Below, piece after piece: positions 1 through 12,533 of a DNA stretch of 64,000 nucleotides. The number at the start of each line of letters is the position of its first letter. The stretch's first letter is position 1. Source of the stretch: Taxillus chinensis. Its lineage: Eukaryota; Streptophyta; Magnoliopsida; Santalales; Loranthaceae. The stretch covers positions 24,873,543 to 24,937,542 of the forward strand of contig CM042092.1 in NCBI GenBank assembly GCA_023512835.1, read 5' to 3'. The translations under genes and the position numbers were made by a program. The notes beneath the pieces were generated by a model. It was not told the origin of the DNA and made no database searches. It worked only from the letters and a program-made list of their open reading frames with translations.

Positions 1-410
1 TCATTTTGAATTTCCATGAATTTAACCCGTGAATATTCGGCTGGAAATTAGAGATTGTGAATAGCGTTCATTGTGGGTGTCACTGTAATTCGTGATTTCA
101 TTTTCACGAATAACATTGTTTGTGTATTTAAAATTTAAATATTTGTATGTAGTTGCTGTTACGGGTGCGAAGATTAGAGATTTTTCATGAATTTTTCAGG
201 AGATTGTGGGTGTTACTGTATATAGTTTTGAATTTTTCATGAATTAAAACTGATAAATATTTTATTGAAAATTAGAAATTGTGGCTTCAAAAATTAGATA
301 TTTTGTTTTCAATATAGCCCATGATTTGTGTTCATTTTGTTTTTGACATTAAAATTTAAATGTTTGTATGTGGTTAGTTCATAGGTTGTCGTCCACCCCC
401 CTCTCTATAC
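1..410. other. AT-rich leader upstream of the FAR1-related pseudogene
   Basis: No gene seen. Short variants of a TTTCATGAATTTTTC-like motif recur (near 10, 185 and 235), with several phrases like GATTGTGGGTGTYACTGT. This may be an old untranslated or promoter region of the pseudogene. Confidence 0.4.
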
Positions 411-2719
411 TTGCTCACTATTACGGGTGTGGAAATGGCGGCTGGGGCACAAACCCCATATTTGTTAGAAGATTGTCAACCAGGCGAGGATGTTTGCACT
501 GAAACTAGTGACTGTGTGAATGTGGAAGATGGAGAGAAAATCAATAACATTTCCGGTTCAAGTAGTGGTTTTCCTGAACCATTCGTTGGGAAGCTATTTG
601 ATGAGGTAGAAGATGCTCAAGCATTTTACAAGGCATATGCAAGAAGAATTGGTTTCGCAATGTGAACGAACCATACTCGATTATCAAAAGATGACAAGAA
701 ATTAGTTCTAGTAGAGTATGTTTGCTCAAGGGAAGGGTTTCAGCGTGAAAGTCAAAAGCAAATTGAAAGAAAAATTAATGAAGTTGCTGAGACAAAGATT
801 GGATGTAAAGCAATGATGTGTATTAAAAAAGATTATGAAAAGTGGGTAGTAAGTAAGTTCGTACATGAGCACAACCATGAGTTACTTACACCTAGAAGCA
901 CTAGTTTGCTTCGTGGACATAGAGGTGTATCGCGTGCCCAAAAAAAACTCATTCTCACTTTGAATGAATCTGGCGTACCAACAAGAAAGATAATGTCAGT
1001 GTTGAGCAACGAATCTGGTGGTGACTTTGATATTGGATGCACTAGTAAGGACATGGAGAATTATTTGGGAAATAAAAGAAGGAGATTGTTGGAGGAGGGA
1101 GATGCACAAAGGTTGTATGCCTACTTTCTTGATAGGCAATGTAAAGAACCTAGATTTGTGTATTCCATGCAAGTAGATGAGAATGGGTGTATGAGAAGTT
1201 GTTTTTAGGTAGATGCAAGATCAAGGGTTGCATATCAATATTTTGGAGATGTTATCACGTTTGATGCGACATACTTGACAAATATTTATAAGATGCCGTT
1301 TGTGCCATTTTGTGGAGTTAATCATCATCACCAAACTATAATGTTTGGTTGTGCATTGTTGATTAATGAAATAGCTGAATCCTATATTTGGCTACTGAAA
1401 ACTTGGCAAGAGGCCATGCTTGGGCGTGCTCCGACAACCATAATTACCGATGATGACAAGGCGATGGCAAAGGCCATTGTTGAGGTACTCCTAAATACAA
1501 CTCATAGGTTGTGCATATGACATCTTTTACAAAACTTTCCAGAACATTTGGCACATGTCTATAATAAGTTTTTGGACTTCTAAAAAGAGTTCCATCATTG
1601 TATCCATGAGACAATAATGACTGATGAGTTTGAGCATGAATGGAGTTCTATTGTAACAAAGTATGATCTACTGGATAATAATTGGCTTCAAAATCTTTAC
1701 AATCGACGAGATAAGTGGGTTCCAGCTTACTTCAGAACCACGTTTTGTGCCGGTATGTCGACCACTCAAAAGAGTGAGAGCATGAATTAAATTTTTTAAG
1801 GACTATGTTCGTTTGAGCACAATGGTGAGTGATTTTGTGCTTCAATATGAGAAAGCCCTTGATGCACGTTATATGAAGGAGAAAGAAAAGGATGTGCAAA
1901 CAAAATTTATACGTGCGATTATGAAAACATTGTGGAAAATTGAAGAACAAGTGGCCTCAATTTATACGAGGAAGTCTTTCATTATTTTTCAGGATGAGCT
2001 ATTCAATAGCCAACGATACATTCCGACCAAAATTGGAGAAGATGGTGAAAGTAAGATCTATAGTGTCAAATCAAATGACAAAGAAAGACCTATTTATCAT
2101 GTGACCTTCGAGAGTGGATCATCCAGGGCAATATGTACATGTCATATGTTTGAGTTTATGGGGATTCTTTGTCGCCATATCCTATGTGTCTTTGGGAAAA
2201 AATCAAAATTAGATTTGTTGCCACATCATTACATTCTAGACAAATGGACCATTAATGTTAAGAGCCGGGCTATTCTTGACATACCGGATTCTTATGGGCA
2301 TGCAAGTGACACAAGATAACCCAATGTTTAGAAAAAGTAAGTTGATGATGCAATTTTATGATATTGCCGAACTTGGATCACATTCAATCCAACTTTCTCA
2401 ACAACTCAATCTTGCCTTAGAAAAGGTTCATAAGGAGTTGCTCTTAATGGAACAACTTGAGGGAGAAAAATTGGTAGAAGATGAAAACATATCAATGAAT
2501 AATTCACAAATGGTGATGTCACAAGTTGTATCCAATTTTTCACAAGTTGTACAAGATCCTCCACGGGTGCCAACTAAAGGTCGACCAAAAGCATTGAGAG
2601 CAAAAAACCCGAAAGAGAGTCAACCCACAAAGAGAAGGTGTTGTAGCCTTTGCAAGATGGAGGGTCATACTAAAAATAATTGTCCTTCAGTGAGGTTGGG
2701 TAAAAGTTTAGAAATTTGA
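411..2719 (+). pseudogene. FAR1-related sequence (FRS) / MULE-transposase-like pseudogene, left-arm copy
   Basis: FRS proteins are plant transcription factors domesticated from Mutator-like transposases. Domain order is complete. An N-terminal FAR1 DNA-binding region runs from about 570 to 900 (AFYKAYARRIGF, then VCSREGF, then FVHEHNHELL). A MULE transposase core runs from about 1,210 to 1,530 (VITFDATYLT and IITDDDKAMAKAI supply acidic residues). A SWIM zinc finger lies near 2,135-2,200 (CTCHMFEFMGILCRH). A C-terminal zinc-knuckle-like cluster lies near 2,635-2,690 (CCSLCKMEGHTKNNC). The frame is broken by stops at 663 (TGA), 1,206 (TAG), 1,518 (TGA), 1,581 (TAA) and 1,788 (TAA). Frame changes occur near 1,790-1,810 and 2,290-2,310. 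Two of the stops sit where family members usually have tryptophan. The start ATG near 411 or 435 is uncertain. No terminal inverted repeats were found to show it is still a transposon. Confidence 0.85.
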
Positions 2720-5700
2720 TTTATAAAATTGTAAATATTATATCAATTATTTTTCATAGTTTATTATTATTTATGTAGGGATCTTCATGATACAACTACT
2801 ACCATTTCTAAAAGCTTAGAGCCATCAGATGAAATAAGAGGTATTTATGTCATATCTCTACTTCGTTGATAGTGTAGTTTTTTATATCACATTAAAGATT
2901 TTATTTGATGAGTTTTTTTCTTTATTGGATTTACGATAGCATCGCAGTGGATTATGGAAGTAAGGCTATGGAGTTTCTTGGCTTTCAAAATGGTGGACAC
3001 AAAGATGTAAGCCCTCGTGTTCATGTATGCTTGTAGTACTAGAGTTTAAAATATCATATTTTAAATTTTTAAAACTATTGAAAATATATCTGAATTTAAA
3101 TTTATTCCGAATGCATTGTCAACCATGAATTATGATTTTGGATTGTTTTATGTATATTTTGTACACTGCCACTATTATAAATGTCATAGTTAGCTTACAT
3201 TATTTTTGATGCTCGAATAAATGACATCATGATTTGGGTTACTGGTGGATACTAGTTGGTCATATGCCCATCTAAAACAAAAAAGCGAACTAGGGATGGA
3301 GTTTATAAAAATTATTTTGGCTTTCATTAGTTCTAAGCAGCTGTTAATGCATCCAAATAAAAATTATTTTATTCCTTGTTTTTATATTTTCCTGGATGTT
3401 GGTAAACACTCATTGCAAAAGCAAGGTATATTTCATACCAGAAAAAAAGAAGAGAAATTATTAATTGTGGCTTGTATTCAATAGTATTCACTGTGTTTGT
3501 GGCTTTATATTTGTGCTTCTTGCTGAGCTAGCTTTTTTTGTTCACTATAAATAATTTGCTTCCTGCCAATCAATGAAATTCAGCTAAATTTTAAGATGTT
3601 ATCCCCTCATTGATATGAACTTTTTTTTTTGCAGGACAATGTCTAACATATTAACCGCCTCTATATTTGCGGATTTTTGGCGGATTTTTTGGCAGATATT
3701 TTGCAGATTTTTGAGCAGATATTATGTGAATCATTTTTGGGACAACCACCTTTATATTTGCAAATAGCTGGACTAAAACCACTCACCCCTCCATATCAAC
3801 CACCTTTATATTTGCAGATTTTTGGCAAACTTTTTGCAGATTTTTGAGTAGTTTTACTGTGAATCGTTTTTGGGTATTTTTGGGACAATCTATTGCTACA
3901 TTGACATTTGTGAATCATTTTTGGGTATTTTTGGGACAATCTATTTTTTGCAAATATTCTCATTGGGTAAAATATAAACAGAAAGCTCAATAGCCTGATT
4001 AAAACTACTCACCCCTCCATATCATCGGCCCTCTATTTGCGTTTTTTGGCGAATGGAATTAATTAATGTGAAAGTCCATAAATACAAACTTTGGCTCGTA
4101 CAGTTACTTATTATATTTTAATTTTATATAGTATACTAGGAGGAATACGATGCACACATGTATATATACGGAGACAATGAAATGATATCCGTTGGTAAAA
4201 TATTAATAATATTGGACCTACACGAACATAATCTGTCAGGAACCAGAGTCCACGACAAAGACACAAAACTACTGCTGCCTCAATCTTCCATTGTATTCTT
4301 ATTTTAGGATTGCTGTTAGTTGTGACCCATTAGAAGTTGTACTTATGGGCCTCGTAACCCAACGTTTATAATTTCTAAAATTGATAGGGTAAAAAAAGGA
4401 GGAAAGAAAAAAAGAGGAAAGAGAGTTGTTATTTTATTTGTAAATACCACTAATCACATACCGTTATTTTTATAGAAATTTAATAGGCATTTCATACACA
4501 CAAAGAGAAAGCAACAATAATTATAGAGATTTTATTTTGAATTTTCCATGACTTCATTTATCTCTCCTGGATTTCCTGATTTTGTTTTCAAAATTATTCA
4601 CTGTGTTTGTGGCTTCATTTATCTCTCCTGTGTTTGTCTTCAATTTAGTGCATTTTAGACCATGTCTAATACTTTCCACCTGTTAAAACCATTATAGCAA
4701 CCAGGAATGCCCTCTGCAGCCTGTTTTAATCACCGTAAGAACAAAAAAAAATCCTCTGCAGTCCGTTCTAACCTCTCGCAACATCTCGCTTTATCCGAAT
4801 AAAGCCTGTTCCAGCCACCGTAGCAACCTAAAAAAAACTTTACGAATCGTTCCCAACCACTTGAAAGAATCGAAAAATTATATATTCTTCCATTGTATTT
4901 TATTATTTATTTTTTATTTTGCTTTGTGCTTTATTTTGGTTATGTTTACTTTAGTCTTAGCCTTTGTTTAGGTTGTTGTGTGTCATAATGTCCACCTAGA
5001 ATTTAGACAGATAAACCTGAAGTTCTAACCTCTTATTTAAAGAAATCAAAGAAGCAACATTTTTAAACTAACTCAAAATCTACTAGTAAAACAAGCCAAT
5101 AGTGTATCGATCCAAACACAAAGATGAAAATGAAAATAAAAACAAGCCAATAGTGTATGCTTTCTCAATATGGTGCCAATATTGTTCTCACTTTTTGGTT
5201 TCTGGGTTACTATGCTTTATCCAATTTTTATTTCATGAAATGAAAGTAAATATATATTTGGGTGGTGCCACCTAAAATTGCAGCTATAGCATTTTGAGAA
5301 ATCGAGAAATTGCACCTAAATGTTATAAATAAAATTGTAGTTATAGCATTCGAAGAAATCGTGAAATTAAAAAACAAGACCGACTTCAGCATTGATGACA
5401 CTGTTGTGGCGTTTTTAAAATGCCACCATAACCAAAACTTATAATGGCGTTGACAAAATGCCACCCAAAGTAATACTCAGCACCCAAAGTATAAAACTAT
5501 GATCTATACCGTCATTTCGTAAAAACGCCAACACAAGTTACCTCGGCTGAATGCAAGTAATTTCAAAAAAAAATTGGAATAAAAATTCTACCTGCAAGCA
5601 CTATGGAAAACAAAATCATCCATTCAAGATGTTAAAGAAGGTCAGATGTAGAGTGTAAAAAAGGACAAAAACTTGAAAGTGAGGAGAAAAACGTATACTA

Positions 5701-7437
5701 GAGCAAAACATATACTATAATAAAACATTAACAATTTTTGTACTAGTCATTACATGATCCAACTCTTCAATTTACCATACGAGCAAACCCAAAAAAAAAA
5801 AAAAGGTTCCTTGGGATACTGGACACGTGATATGATATTCCACTCCTTCGAAATGTTCTTGCTTCTAATTATGTCAGGGGGTGAACTGGGAACCGTCTCC
5901 ACCCCAAGATTGCACTTGCTCAACAGGTAAATGTGTGTGCATAGTTGCTACAGTAGAATACCCGTTTCCTAGAAATACTGGACCACCAAATAAACTTGAT
6001 TTTGAACACTATAGTCTCTACTCTTGCCACTGTGTGCCTATTAACATAAACAGATAGTCAACACCACTCACACAATGACCCAACATAAACATACAATTAT
6101 TCTTATCTCTATTTGGTGAGCATGTTTGATTTATCTACAACCACGATAAGACATTCCATAATCATAACCCACCAAAAAAATAGTAAAAATATAACAACAA
6201 ATTAAAAAATACACTATTCATGGAACACATTAGCTAGCAAATTTCACGAAAATCTACCATTATTGAACATCATTTTGCACAAAGCTCTCTGAAATTTTGA
6301 ATTAAATTCATTAATAGGCCAACTGACATGAACATATATTTAAAATAATAAATGGCATAATTTTAAATGGAGGTAAATTAAAAAAAGGGCATATATGTGA
6401 CCAAAATAGCAATTTATTGTGGGTATGGGTAGGCCACCAACTTGGGAGAATGAGAAGGCAAGCACCTGAGTACGCTTGCATGAAGGGAAAATGGCTGAGA
6501 GCAATAGCATTTTGGTTTGGTTTGAAGACTCCAAATGGATCCATCCATGCATTGCTAATTTGCTCCACTCTCTAATTTATCCAAGTTGCTGGGGGAAAAT
6601 GCTAAATTTTGAAATTCAAACAAATAATCCAAATAAATAAATTAAGACATTGATGTTGTTCAGGTATTAGGAAATACAATAAACCACCCTTAACTACGAA
6701 CCAATTCAATATCATATGAAGACACTAAAAATCCAAAAAAAAAAAAAAAATTCAAATTCAGGGTCATGAAACATAGTAGGTAGCAAGGAAATAAAAAAAT
6801 CTACCATTATTGAACATAATTTTGCACAAATAATTCACCGTATAAAGAACAAAGGGAAATACCTCATTGAAATTGCAAAGTGGGAAAGATTTGCAATCAA
6901 AATTGCCTCAATCAATGGGTAATAAAATACCTCACCAAACACACCACCGAGGACAGCCACAACAACACAACCAAGTACTAAATCAAAGGATAATAAAACA
7001 CAAAATTTAGGATAGAAAATAGCACACGCTAATGCCACTAAATCATAAGAAATCAAAGGAACAGCTGTAATCCTGTTCGATTAATTACTAGGTGCGCGAT
7101 CCAGGCCCATAGCTCTCCGGATTTGTGGCGGAATCGATTGAGAAAGGCGGTGGCGACCGCCAAGCATCAACGATATGGAGTTCAACCATTAGAGCAGCGC
7201 GGTGGACATCCCACTCCCTCGGCCTCATCTGGCGTTTGCAGTCTGCCTGTCTTGCGTTGGAGACTTGGAGCGGCATGGAGTAGGGCTGCAGGTGCCCCAA
7301 CCGAAGGGTGGATGAGTGGGCTGAAGGGTGCCCCAAACAAAGACAACCAGGGGGACCGCCTCTTCGGCCTCCCCTCAGGGCCGGCCCTGGGTGGGCGAGG
7401 GATGATGGTGGTGGAGGGCCAACGGGAGCAGCAGGAT

Positions 7438-7440
<3 letters not shown>
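2720..7440. other. Gene-free AT-rich stretch of the left arm
   Basis: No convincing gene. The FRS tail may run to about 3,030. From 5,260 to 5,540 there are repeated short words (variants of TATAGCATTTGAGAAATCG, and phrases around AAAATGCCACC) like the sub-terminal repeats of a DNA transposon, but no ends could be fixed. Small ORFs at 6,311-6,570 and 7,123-7,443 have no recognisable domain. The mirrored counterpart spans about 17,940-22,635. Confidence 0.5.
3640..4060. repeat. Internally repetitive AT-rich segment (GATTTTTGGC / CCACTCACCCCTCCATAT units)
   Basis: Variants of TTTGCGGATTTTTGGC and ATTTTTGGGACAATC recur many times. ACTCACCCCTCCATAT occurs twice, about 224 bp apart (near 3,780 and 4,004). 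The same block appears inverted at about 21,310-21,720. It is probably a decayed MITE or minisatellite; no ends are resolved. Confidence 0.55.

Positions 7441-7441
<1 letters not shown>

Positions 7442-7508
<67 letters not shown>
7442..7508. repeat. (GA)n microsatellite, first of two in the left arm
   Basis: A near-perfect GA tract of about 67 bp. It and the second tract at about 7,880-7,942 are each preceded by almost the same 40-45 bp (GATGATGGYGGTGGAGGGCC... GGATAACTGA), so a unit was duplicated with the tract. The tract creates spurious Ser-Leu and Arg-Glu ORFs. Confidence 0.9.
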
Positions 7509-7510
<2 letters not shown>

Positions 7511-7875
7511 TGGGGGTGCTTGCTAGGGAGAGGCTGGGCCGATCCTTACCCCTTATCTTTGTAGCCTTTGCTGACGAACGACGGCCGAGGGAGAGGAGAG
7601 ATGATGGCAATAGGCAGCCATGGAGAGGGGTCGACGGAAAACGGCCGAGCCCGAGGGTGAGCCGGCAAGGGGCTTTGCACCTTTGTTGCGTTTCCAGAGA
7701 GAGGGCCGAGGGGGAGATCCGAAGAGGGACGGTTTGAGACAAAGATGGCCTTCGGCCGATTGCAATCAACAACAACCAGGAACTAGAGAGGGCGAGGGCA
7801 GATCGGATCGCTAGGGAGAGGGCGAGGGAGAGGGGAAGGGATGATGGCGGTGGAGGGCCAATGGAGCGGCAGGAT

Positions 7876-7879
<4 letters not shown>

Positions 7880-7942
<63 letters not shown>
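7880..7942. repeat. (GA)n microsatellite, second of two in the left arm
   Basis: A GA tract of about 63 bp after a duplicate of the leader found before the first tract. GC-rich sequence between the two (7,510-7,870) holds no recognisable gene. Confidence 0.9.
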
Positions 7943-7944
<2 letters not shown>

Positions 7945-8000
7945 GATGTGGGGGCGCTTGCGATAAGATGCAACGTATGATCTCCTGTGGCATCGCTCAT

Positions 8001-10875
8001 GGAATTAAAATGAAATTAATGCGTTGTCAAACTTTAATAGGATGTCGTTTATAAAGCGAAAACGGCATGACCATTCGGAAAAGTCTCCCATTCTTTTAAC
8101 AATTTCAAATTGAGTATTTGATTTGTATAGCTTAATGTTTACATTGTGACTGTATTTTGATTATTGTGGATTTGATCACAATTCAATGCATGTTATCGTT
8201 GTTTGATTAATAGAATTGTAGAGTAATTAGGAGGGGATATGTAGCTTTAGTTCTAGGATTAAATGTCAAACTTGTGTTTTTTAATAAAATAATATTTAAT
8301 AAATTATTCTACATAAATTATTTATAATAATAATAATAATAATAATAAATTTAGTGAATTATCATACTAAAAATAGTAGTTATAAAAGTAAACTAGTCAT
8401 TAAAATAGTAACTTATGTTGGATAGAAATAATCATTGAAAAAGATATATCGAATGTAATATAAATATCAATGAATTGTGTGATAAAATTCATAAAGAAGA
8501 AAATGATTATAGTTAAAGAAAAGTATTAAGAATATAACATTGGGTTCTTGGGTAAATATACAACCCAAAAAAGTCATTGGGCGAGACAAAGATAAACGAA
8601 GGGTACAAGCTAAGGTGAAGGGTATATTCTTTGTTATAGATAAACCGATATTTATAATCCTTGGTAATATAATTTCCCTCAACATTAAAATCATCACAAG
8701 GAAAAAGACACCTCAAAGATTGAAATTTTGTGATTTTTGTATCTCAAGTGAGAGAATATATTGTGAAGAAAATACATGAAAAAAAAGACTGATCCCACAA
8801 TCAAAGCTACACTTGCCCAAGAAATACGACTATATTGGTTTTCTTCACACTAATCACCTCTCAATCACCCACATCCCTTTTAAATTTCAGATGATGGGTA
8901 CTCGTAACTACCAAAATTCGCCTCGCAAGACTTCAAATATGTGCTATTTGGGGAATTTCTAGTCCCATGGACTCCAAGAAAGAACGGTTGTGAGAATTAG
9001 TGGGTGCTGAATCAAATTGGGTAGCCATGAGCATATCTCCATCTCACCTCCAATCATTGAAGTCCCACTCTAGGCTCCTCTTCCCTAGCCATACCATATA
9101 AGATATTAGCCTCCATCCCCAATAGTGATCTTTATCGATGATGCCCATGAACTTAAAAGATCAAAACACATAAAATGATGACAAGAACAAAAAATCAAAC
9201 CTAAACCAATGTGTTTGTGCCTCCCAAGAGTCAAATCTAGAATAAGGTCTAGAGACACATATAAGGCATGATTAATTAGCCTGCCTTCGGCATTAGAATT
9301 ACAGAATCATGATTCTAGTATCTATCAAAATTAATAGTTCAAATAAAAGGGAAAAAACACATATTTTAAGGTTTATCTAGCATTTAGCTTCTTTATTTCC
9401 TGGCAAAGCTTATCCGACGTTTCATATCTAGCATATCTCTCTCGTTTGGCTTGGGATTGTTGGAAACTCTTGCTCTCCGGTTTGGCAATGAGATAACAAA
9501 ACTAGATAACAAATAAATGACACTTTTAGAAATTAATTCTATACATTTTTCATGTGTTTTCATGATGATTTGGGCAGGAAATGATTTCACATATGACGAG
9601 ATATAACTTACGCAATTTCTTTACTTATTTTTTTGTTTCTATATCAACCAAGTGAAAGAAAAAAAGATCTTTACATTTTCAATACTCCACTTAGTTTTCC
9701 ATGCCTACCAAGCACATGCTAAATTATAAATTTTTTATTTCTTTTATCTCTTTCCTTTGCAGTTTTTATATCTTTTACTTTCTTTTCATATTAAATTTAA
9801 AAAAATATTATTAAATAAAAATAAAAGTATAAAATATTATTTTAATGATATAAAAAGTGCTTAATAAAATCTATTATAGTCTATATTTATATATGAAAAA
9901 AAGTAATTAAAATATTTAAACTTAAGAAAAATAATTAAAAAGTTATTATTAATTCCCTTAGCAAATTACTCTCTTACTGGGTACCCATGAGTAAGCAACC
10001 ATGAAATCAAAGAAATCAAGTCAAGAACCAAGAATCTTCTCACTAAAATATCTAATTATGAAAATTAATAATTAGGAGTCTTATAGGATCACGCTCCTAA
10101 TCATATTAGAATTTCCATGGAAATTAAGTTTTATTGAGGCAGTGTGGGCCCCACCCAAATGAATAAACTTAATTAAAATTTATTTCTAACTAATTGGTCT
10201 TGTTCTTAGCAGCAAAGACGGATTTAAAAAAAAAAAAAAAAAACAAGCATGCTTGCTAGTGGAATCTTAGGTCAGTAGTAACTTGGAGCCATATGTATAA
10301 AATAGAAATAGTAGCCATCAATGAAATGTCCTACGAACAAGTGTCCCAACTGTGTCATTTATCAGTAATTTTTTATAAAGAAAAATAAAAGATGCTACGG
10401 TCAAAAGTACCCTTCGTGTTCTATATATATTTTCTTGCTAGTAGGTCTCTTCAATCTAATTTTGTCCCTGATCACTTTAGGCTGCAGGTGATCTGATCTA
10501 ATGAGGCATGTTCAATAAACGATGATCCATTCAGTTTATTACAATCAATTCTCGTTAATGCGTCTGAAACAGCCTTCACATGTGATTTTCTGTATAAAAA
10601 AATTTATATTAGACTACGGGAGAAGAAGCTGATGGGGACATGTTGAAAGAAACGGCTTTACCATGTATTTATAATATGCAAACAGATTTCACTCTACTAT
10701 GTGATGAGAGAGCTCAAAGAAAGGCGAAAAAGCACAATTTTCACGACTAAAGCATGAATAAACAAGATTTAAAGGTTCTTAACAACAAAAGGGGTACAAA
10801 GGCCTACAATAATCAATAGTCAACCAACACCCTGACAGCATTGATTCTACCGTGCAAAACTTTGCAATAAAAATC
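8001..10875. other. AT-rich intergenic DNA downstream of OEP80
   Basis: No gene seen. There is a short (TAA)n run near 8,323-8,347 and extended A/T-rich DNA from 9,600 to 9,960. Because OEP80 is on the minus strand and ends at 10,876, the 3' UTR and polyadenylation signals should lie just below 10,875. The mirrored copy is at about 14,561-17,460. Confidence 0.5.
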
Positions 10876-12533
10876 TCAAAAGCGCTCTCCAAACCGGAAG
10901 AAGACTGCACCAGTCCCAGAGTTGTGATCAACAGCATACTCAGCACGTACTAGACCAAGCTTGACACCAACACCATATGATGAACCATGCCCCATTCTTC
11001 TGTAGACGTCTGTTGGGTTACCCTTGACATCCTTGGAGCTACCTAAGTCAGTGCCATGCTCGGCAAATGCATACACATGTGTATTTCTTACTGGTATCCG
11101 TAGCTCACCAGCAAGCTGTAATCAACATTTAAAATACTTAATCACATACATTACAAAATTTGCAAGCATAAAATGTCCTTTCCTCTATACCACAGTACAA
11201 TGCACATGCACTAATGCAGTAGTTCTTTACGCGAAGAGTCCTTACGGAACCAGCTAAAAAAAAAATTGTTTACTTGTCCTATAGGCGGCCCTCCTATATC
11301 AAAAGAACAAGCAATAGACTTAAGAGTGGAGGTGATAGTGGAATCTAGTACCTCTTGATCACAACTAATTCAAATGAAGGGGAAAATGTCTAATCACTAA
11401 AACTGCCGTTTGAGAAGAATTAGGGCTTAATACAAAGCATCTCAAGGATGTGGTAATGAAGAAGTGTAATATGAACGCCCATTTGAATATACAAATGCAA
11501 AGTCCTCAAAATGTAAACCAAGAACATGCAATGCACAATTAATCAAAGGCAACATTTGTCTCTAGTAAGTAAATACCTCGAGGATGTATCTAGCTGCCCC
11601 TAGCTCACCCATGTTGTAACCCCTCACAGAATAAGGCCCACCAAGCGTAAAAGCATCATAACTAGGAAGATCTCCCACACAACCACCATAGTGTCCATGA
11701 AGCACCAGCACAGGTGGTGGTGGTTTATTGGCAGCTTCCTCCACCAACTTCAACTGGATGAATCTGGTCATAGTTAGCTGGTGGCGATTAAAAAATGGGA
11801 ATGTGCTCCCTACGCCAAAACCTTGGTCCACCTGCGTTGTGTATTTGAATCGCATATGAGAATGGGGAAAAAAATTAACTGGAAATCACACTCCTATTAC
11901 AGGGGAAGAACAGCCAAAAAAAACTTATAAATATCCTATAAAAAAGAAAATTGTACATTGCAATATTGCGTGGCATCCATTGAACACAGTTAAAGCAACT
12001 CAGACTCAGAGAAACAACTAGAAGCATTCTTATAAAGTCACCAGAAGGAATCAAACATTAAAAAGAAGAGAGAGAGAGAGAGAGATCCGATGGAATAATC
12101 AACTTCCAAGATACATGTTTAAATAGGCGTCAACACAATTACAGTCACGAGAGGAGAAAAATCTTTAGACTACAATATAAAGAGGAAATATCATTTTGAC
12201 AATGAGACCCCAGACTACCAATCAATAACGCAATTTCTTCTGTGACACGAAAGGTGTCAATACATAAATAAAGCACAGTAAATTCACCTGAAACACATTC
12301 CTCTCGCCAACTATGGTTCCATTTACAAACTTCGTATTGTCACGAGTAATATTAGCCTGCAAGAATGTCATTCGGTCAACACCAGAACCACTGAGAGTAG
12401 TTGGAGGCCCTGCAGCAGTTCCACCACTCGACAGCACTCTTTGACCATTTGCAGTAATGTTGCTGCTTTCATCTCGCGTAGTTATCTCTTCCATTACCAG
12501 TCCATAAGTAAATTTGCTCTGACGTGTGAAATT
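10876..12533 (-). CDS. OEP80: OEP80 exons 5-7: C-terminal beta-barrel (intact)
   Basis: Exon 5 (12,533-12,288) runs from NFTRQSKFTYGLVMEEI to RNVFQ. Exon 6 (11,831-11,577) runs from VDQGFGVGS to ARYILE and holds GGPYSVRGYNMGELG, the conserved VRG(Y/F) loop-6 motif of Omp85 barrels. Exon 7 (11,115-10,876) runs from LAGELRIPVRNTHVYAF to FFRFGERF, ending in an aromatic residue as beta-barrel C-termini do. All three are open with matching phase 0 and GT-AG borders, and no frame breaks. A short CT/GA tract lies in intron 5 (about 12,067-12,085). Confidence 0.93.

Larger units (their letters stand above)
1..12390. repeat. Left arm of a ~25-kb imperfect inverted repeat
   Basis: This arm reappears in reverse complement at 13,072 to about 25,235. 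Anchors seen directly: the exon text around 12,390 matches 13,072; the OEP80 stop codon at 10,876 matches 14,560; a GGTACC at 9,980 matches 15,442; a CATATG at 3,261 matches 22,087; and the text at 63-69 matches 25,181-25,187. Coding sequence in this arm is clean for OEP80 exons 5-7, so this is the better-preserved copy. The arm may begin before the window, because homology runs to its first bases. Confidence 0.93.

Noticed and set aside
7182..8000. A 272-codon minus-strand ORF with long Ser-Leu runs, and similar Arg-Glu or Ser-Leu ORFs at 17,398-18,174, 37,895-38,266 and 49,320-49,834
   Set aside because: They are translations of GA/CT microsatellites and have no domain or conserved sequence outside the tracts.
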